From assembly GCA_021819345.1 (NCBI GenBank), contig JAKARG010000126.1, forward strand, positions 1 to 8,445: a stretch of 8,445 nt of DNA. Direction: 5' to 3'. Of this stretch, positions 5,571-8,445 are shown in pieces. The DNA is from Actinomycetes bacterium. GTDB lineage: Bacteria > Actinomycetota > Acidimicrobiia > Acidimicrobiales > Palsa-688. The position numbers and the translations under genes were made by a program. How positions within the stretch are numbered: the first letter of the stretch is position 1; every line of letters begins with the position of its first letter. A model generated the notes under the pieces. That model was given only the letters and a program-made list of their open reading frames with translations. It ran no database searches and had not been told where the DNA came from.

Positions 5571-7358
5571 TCAGGCGACGACCGCCACCACGTCTCCGGT
5601 TCCGACGGCGTCGCCGGGGGAGACCCGCAGCTCCTTCACGGTGCCGGCGACGTCGGTGGAGATGTTGTTCTCCATCTTCATCGCCTCGAGCACCACCACC
5701 GCCTGCCCGACCTCGACCTGCTGGCCGACCGAGACGAGCACCTTGACGATCGTCCCCTGCATCGGCACGGTCACCGCCCCACCGCCGGCGCCCGGCCCCT
5801 TGGCGACGGACCCGGCTGCCGCCGGCCTCGGGCGGGTGCCACGAGGAGCCGACCCGACGCTCGCCTCGGCCGCCTCGGGCATCCAGAGGCGCACGCTGTA
5901 GCGCCGCCCGTCGACTTCCACCTCGAGGTCCCTGCGCACCTTGGCCGAGCCGTCGGCCTCGTCGTCGGGGCCCGCCGGCGGCGCCGGGGGGAGGGAGCCG
6001 AGGTCGAGGTCCTGCTCCACCCAGTTGGTCGAGTGGCGCAGCTCCACGAAGTCGGGGTGGGCGAGGATGGCCTTGTCCGCCGGGACGGTCGTCGCCACCC
6101 CTTCGATGTCGAGCTCGTCGAGGGCGGCGAGCATCCGCCGGCGGGCGGAGTCGCGGTCGGGCCCCCAGGTGACCACCTTGGCGATCAGGTTGTCGTAGTA
6201 CTGGCTGACGGTGTCGCCCTCGTCGTAGCCGGCGTCGGTTCGCACCCCGTAGCCGTCGGGGCGGTAGAAGCGGGTGATACGACCCGGGGAAGGAAGGAAC
6301 TTGCCCCCTGCAGGGTCCTCGGCGTTGACCCGGACCTCGAAGGCGTGTCCCCGCAGCTCGACCTCCTCCTGGGTGAAGGGGAGCGGATCGCCGTCGGCGA
6401 TGGCGAGCTGGAGGGCGACCAGGTCCCGGCCGACCACCGCCTCGGTCACCGGGTGCTCGACTTGGAGCCGGGTGTTCATCTCGAGGAACCAGAACTCCCC
6501 GTCCTGGTAGATGAGCTCGACCGTGCCGGCGTTCTGGTAGCCGCAGGAGAGCGCGACCCTGACCGCAGCGTCGCCCATCGCCTGCAGGGTCTCGGGGGGG
6601 ATCCCCGGTGCGGGGGCCTCCTCGATCAGCTTCTGGTGCCGGCGCTGGGCGGAGCAGTCCCGGGTGCCGAGGTGGACGCAGTGGCCGTGGCGGTCCGCGA
6701 ACACCTGCACCTCGACGTGGCGGGGCCAGGTGAGGTAGCGCTCGAGGTAGCTCTCGGAGCGCCCGAAGGACTTCTCCGCCTCACGTTGCGCCGACTCGAG
6801 CGCCTCCGCGGCCTCGGCCGCGGCCCGGACCACCCGCATCCCCCGACCGCCACCGCCGAAGGCGGCCTTGATCGCGACCGGCCATCCGTTGCGCTCGCCG
6901 AACTCGACGACCTCCGAGGCCGAGCGGACCACCTCTGTCGTGCCCGGGACGCTCGCCACTCCCGCCCTCGCCGCTGCGATCCGCGAGCTGATCTTGTCGC
7001 CCATCACCTCGATGGCTTCGGGTGGGGGGCCGATCCAGGTCAGTCCCGCCGAGGTGACCGCACGGGCGAACGCCGCGTTCTCGGAGAAGAACCCGTAGCC
7101 GGGATGGAGCGAGTCGGCCCCGCTGCGGGCCGCGACGTCGAGGATCGCCTCGGTGGCGAGGTAGCTCTCGGCGGCGGTCCGCCCGCCGAGGGCGTAGGAC
7201 TCGTCGGCGAGGCGCACGTGGAGGGCGCCCTGGTCGAGCTCGGAGTACGCCGCGACGGTGCCGATGCCGAGCTGGCGGCAGGTGCGGATGACCCTGACCG
7301 CGATCTCTCCCCGGTTGGCGATCAGGACCTTGCTCGGCACGGGAGGGCAGTCTGTCAC
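5571..7358 (-). CDS. accA3: Acetyl-/propionyl-CoA carboxylase alpha subunit: biotin carboxylase fused to biotin carboxyl carrier domain
   Basis: The protein uses ATP and bicarbonate to carboxylate its own biotin, then passes the carboxyl group to a separate carboxyltransferase (AccD/PccB type) acting on acetyl-, propionyl- or a longer acyl-CoA. Counting from the inner GTG 7340 (589 residues), residues 1-445 are biotin carboxylase: KVLIANRGEIAVRVIR (4-19), the ATP-grasp glycine loop GGGGRGM (162-168), TRDCSAQRRHQK (226-237) and MNTRLQVEHPVTE (288-300), where Arg291 and Glu295 match E. coli Arg292 and Glu296. A linker rich in Pro, Ala and Gly (about 446-520) leads to the carrier domain (522-589) with EAMKMEN and biotinyl-Lys555. 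Length and layout match mycobacterial AccA3 (about 600). Two GTG starts are possible. GTG 7358 (595 residues) has an SD-like GGGTGGT six bases upstream (7371..7365) and is preferred; GTG 7340 gives the more usual N-terminus but has no SD. Any start further upstream would run through the biotin ligase gene. No carboxyltransferase is present, so the substrate is uncertain; the nearby mutase suggests propionyl-CoA. Confidence 0.93.
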   Translation of the reverse strand: MTDCPPVPSKVLIANRGEIAVRVIRTCRQLGIGTVAAYSELDQGALHVRLADESYALGGRTAAESYLATEAILDVAARSGADSLHPGYGFFSENAAFARAVTSAGLTWIGPPPEAIEVMGDKISSRIAAARAGVASVPGTTEVVRSASEVVEFGERNGWPVAIKAAFGGGGRGMRVVRAAAEAAEALESAQREAEKSFGRSESYLERYLTWPRHVEVQVFADRHGHCVHLGTRDCSAQRRHQKLIEEAPAPGIPPETLQAMGDAAVRVALSCGYQNAGTVELIYQDGEFWFLEMNTRLQVEHPVTEAVVGRDLVALQLAIADGDPLPFTQEEVELRGHAFEVRVNAEDPAGGKFLPSPGRITRFYRPDGYGVRTDAGYDEGDTVSQYYDNLIAKVVTWGPDRDSARRRMLAALDELDIEGVATTVPADKAILAHPDFVELRHSTNWVEQDLDLGSLPPAPPAGPDDEADGSAKVRRDLEVEVDGRRYSVRLWMPEAAEASVGSAPRGTRPRPAAAGSVAKGPGAGGGAVTVPMQGTIVKVLVSVGQQVEVGQAVVVLEAMKMENNISTDVAGTVKELRVSPGDAVGTGDVVAVVA

Positions 7359-7371
7359 CGTGAGACCACCC
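7341..7371. promoter_or_regulatory. Shared divergent start region of the carboxylase and biotin ligase genes
   Basis: The minus-strand GTG (7358..7356) and plus-strand GTG (7360-7362) are separated by one base. The minus gene has GGGTGGT at 7371..7365 as its SD-like box, which lies inside the ligase's first codons. The plus gene has GGGAGGG at 7341-7347, 12 bases before its GTG and inside the carboxylase coding region. No good -10/-35 pair is visible in between, so each promoter must lie in the other gene's coding sequence. Confidence 0.4.
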
Positions 7372-8133
7372 GAGCGAGCCCCGAGCGAGCTGGCCGCCCC
7401 AGAGCGAGCCGCAGCAGAGCTGGCCGCCACCACCCGCTTCGGCGAGCTGCGGTGGCTCACCGAGACCGACTCGACCAACCGGGTGGCCGTCGACGCAGCC
7501 CGAGGCGGTGCGCCCGAGGGGCTCGTGGTCGTGGCCGACCACCAGAGCGCCGGGCGAGGTCGCCTGGGCAGGCGCTGGGAGGCACCGGCGCGCACTGCCC
7601 TGCTCGTCTCGGTGCTCCTTCGCCCGAGCGGGCTCGCCCCGGGCCGGCTCCACCTCCTCACCTCGGCGGCGGGCCTCGCGGCGGCTGCCGCCTGCCGGCG
7701 CCTCGGGGGCTTCTCGCCCGGGATCAAGTGGCCCAACGACTTGCTCGTGGGCGAGGCGAAGCTCGCCGGGATCCTCGCCGAGACCTCCGGCGAGTCGGTG
7801 GTCGTCGGGCTCGGCCTCAACGTCTCGGCTGCACCTCCGGGAGCGGCGAGCTTCCTCGGCGTGTCGGGGCGCGCGGTGGGGCGGGCCGAGCTGCTCGTCG
7901 TGGTGCTCCAGGAGATGGAGCGCCGCCTCGACCACTGGGACGAAGTGGCCGGCGAGTACGCGGCGGCGTGCGCAACGGTCGGGCGCAGGGTCTCGGTGGA
8001 GGACGCCGGCGGGCGGCGGGAGGGGACCGCTGTCGGCGTCGACCCCGGCGGCAGGCTGCTGGTCGACTTCGGTCGCGGTGCCGAGGCGCTGAGCGCGGCC
8101 GACGTGGTGCACCTGCGTGAGAACCGTCGCTGA
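7360..8133 (+). CDS. birA: Biotin--[acetyl-CoA-carboxylase] ligase (BirA, monofunctional)
   Basis: This 257-residue cytoplasmic enzyme makes biotinyl-AMP and attaches biotin to the carrier-domain lysine of biotin-dependent carboxylases. Family landmarks are TETDSTN (34-40), GRGRLGRRW (65-73, the adenylate/biotin loop), KWPNDLLV (123-130), KLAGIL (134-139) and GLGLNV (150-155). They are followed by a small C-terminal domain (about 205-257) with the typical 'GTAVGVDPGGRLLV' beta segment. There is no N-terminal winged helix, so unlike E. coli BirA it should not act as a DNA-binding repressor. GTG 7360 is the chosen start. An ATG at 7258 in the same frame would add 34 residues unlike the family and would overlap the head-to-head carboxylase gene, which encodes its likely substrate. 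The N-terminal 4-23 region is an internal duplication. Confidence 0.9.
   Translation: MRPPERAPSELAAPERAAAELAATTRFGELRWLTETDSTNRVAVDAARGGAPEGLVVVADHQSAGRGRLGRRWEAPARTALLVSVLLRPSGLAPGRLHLLTSAAGLAAAAACRRLGGFSPGIKWPNDLLVGEAKLAGILAETSGESVVVGLGLNVSAAPPGAASFLGVSGRAVGRAELLVVVLQEMERRLDHWDEVAGEYAAACATVGRRVSVEDAGGRREGTAVGVDPGGRLLVDFGRGAEALSAADVVHLRENRR
7369..7428 (+). repeat. birA: 30-base tandem duplication in the biotin ligase N-terminus
   Basis: Bases 7369-7398 and 7399-7428 match at 24 of 30 positions. They encode two adjacent 10-residue units, PERAPSELAA and PERAAAELAA (residues 4-23), ahead of the first conserved catalytic-domain motif. It probably arose by slippage in a non-essential leader and also sits upstream of the divergent carboxylase gene. 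Confidence 0.7.
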
Positions 8134-8211
8134 GCGGTGAGCGCGGCGCCCGAGCGGGCAGGGTCGGTCGGGACGAGCCGCCCCGGGCCCGAGCGCCGAT
8201 CCCGCCAGCGC

Positions 8212-8217
8212 TAACAT
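8212..8217 (+). promoter_or_regulatory. Candidate -10 box of a leaderless rmlA mRNA
   Basis: TAACAT matches TATAAT at four of six positions and ends eight bases before ATG 8226. No Shine-Dalgarno is present between it and the start codon, and no -35 is visible. A transcript starting at or next to the A of ATG 8226 is predicted. This is the clearest of the three such boxes in the window. Confidence 0.5.
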
Positions 8218-8225
8218 GGAATGCC

Positions 8226-8445
8226 ATGAAGGCGTTGATGCTCTGTGGTGGTGCCGGCACGAGGCTGCGGCCGATCACCCACACCCGGGCCAAGCAACTC
8301 GTCCCGGTGGCCAACAAGCCGATCCTCTTCTACGGCCTCGAGGCGGTCGCCTCGGCGGGCATCCAAGAGGTCGGGATCGTCGTCGGAGACACCGCCGCCG
8401 AGGTCCGGGAGGCGGTCGGCGACGGGGGGGAGTGGGGGTTGAAGG
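8226..8445 (+). CDS. rmlA: Glucose-1-phosphate thymidylyltransferase (RmlA type), N-terminal part, cut by the window edge
   Basis: The visible 73 codons encode the N-terminal nucleotide-binding fold of a sugar-1-phosphate nucleotidyltransferase. GGAGTRLRPIT (9-19) is the nucleotide-binding signature, followed by AKQLVPVANKPILFYGLE (22-39) and IVVGDTAAEVREAVGDG (51-67). This combination is typical of RmlA-like enzymes, which make dTDP-glucose from dTTP and glucose-1-phosphate in the first step of dTDP-rhamnose and related deoxysugar synthesis. The VVGDTAAE stretch suggests the longer RmlA-like branch common in actinobacteria, where dTTP specificity is less certain. An out-of-frame ATG at 8216 and another at 8221 precede it; ATG 8226 fits the conserved N-terminus MKALMLCGGAG. 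The ligase gene upstream ends 92 bases earlier, and the -10 box at 8212 implies separate transcription. It may open a surface-sugar cluster beyond the edge. Confidence 0.88.
   Translation, partial: MKALMLCGGAGTRLRPITHTRAKQLVPVANKPILFYGLEAVASAGIQEVGIVVGDTAAEVREAVGDGGEWGLK

Noticed and set aside
7258..7359. Upstream ATG start for the biotin ligase
   Set aside because: The extra 34 residues do not look like a winged helix or any BirA N-terminus and overlap the carboxylase's conserved first codons on the other strand.
7359..7820. N-terminal extension of the carboxylase by about 150 residues in the same minus frame
   Set aside because: The added segment is low-complexity, unlike any biotin carboxylase N-terminus, and runs antisense through the conserved GRGRLG and KWPND motifs of birA.
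6033..8120. A 695-codon open frame on the plus strand opposite the carboxylase and overlapping birA
   Set aside because: The minus strand carries the complete biotin carboxylase/BCCP motifs and the other plus frame carries the BirA motifs. This frame shows only composition-driven Gly/Val/Asp/Arg runs.
8148..8159. GCCCG-AG-CGGGC inverted repeat after birA as a terminator
   Set aside because: The stem is only 4-5 base pairs with a two-base loop and no T-run. Such short GC palindromes are common in this composition.

Overview
The window is a very GC-rich stretch of bacterial chromosome. GTG start codons, strong third-position G/C bias, a split methylmalonyl-CoA mutase, an AccA3-type biotin carboxylase/BCCP fusion and apparently leaderless promoters point to Actinobacteria. 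My best guess is an Acidimicrobiia-like lineage, but this rests on sequence character only, without a database search. The genes are core metabolism plus cell-surface functions. I see no mobile element, CRISPR array, RNA gene or phage gene, and no clear new multi-gene system.

Layout, left to right. At 1-47 (minus) there is the probable 5' tip of an unidentified gene, preceded by a plausible promoter and ribosome binding site. At 205-1383 (plus) is a rhodanese-ThiF/MoeB fusion that activates a sulfur-carrier protein; its rhodanese domain is N-terminal, the reverse of the usual MoeZ/MOCS3 order. At 1522-3096 (plus) is the catalytic large subunit of a methylmalonyl-CoA mutase without its B12-binding domain. 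At 3194-5542 (plus) is a membrane acyltransferase with a secreted SGNH esterase-like domain. A 28-base gap then separates it from a convergent gene at 5571-7358 (minus), a biotin carboxylase fused to a biotin carrier domain (acetyl-/propionyl-CoA carboxylase alpha subunit). Head to head with that gene is a stand-alone biotin protein ligase at 7360-8133 (plus). At 8226 the 5' part of a glucose-1-phosphate thymidylyltransferase (RmlA type) begins and runs off the right edge.

Two functional links are clear. The biotin ligase and the carboxylase subunit it is expected to biotinylate are divergent neighbours whose preferred start codons are one base apart. The carboxylase subunit (if used on propionyl-CoA) and the mutase would be successive parts of the propionyl-CoA to succinyl-CoA route, although the carboxyltransferase, epimerase and B12 subunit are not in this window. 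The acyltransferase and RmlA both suggest cell-envelope glycan work, but that link is only by theme.

The most interesting signals are the permuted rhodanese-ThiF protein, the compact divergent ligase/carboxylase start region, and a TANNNT box 7-8 bases before three start codons that lack a good Shine-Dalgarno sequence.
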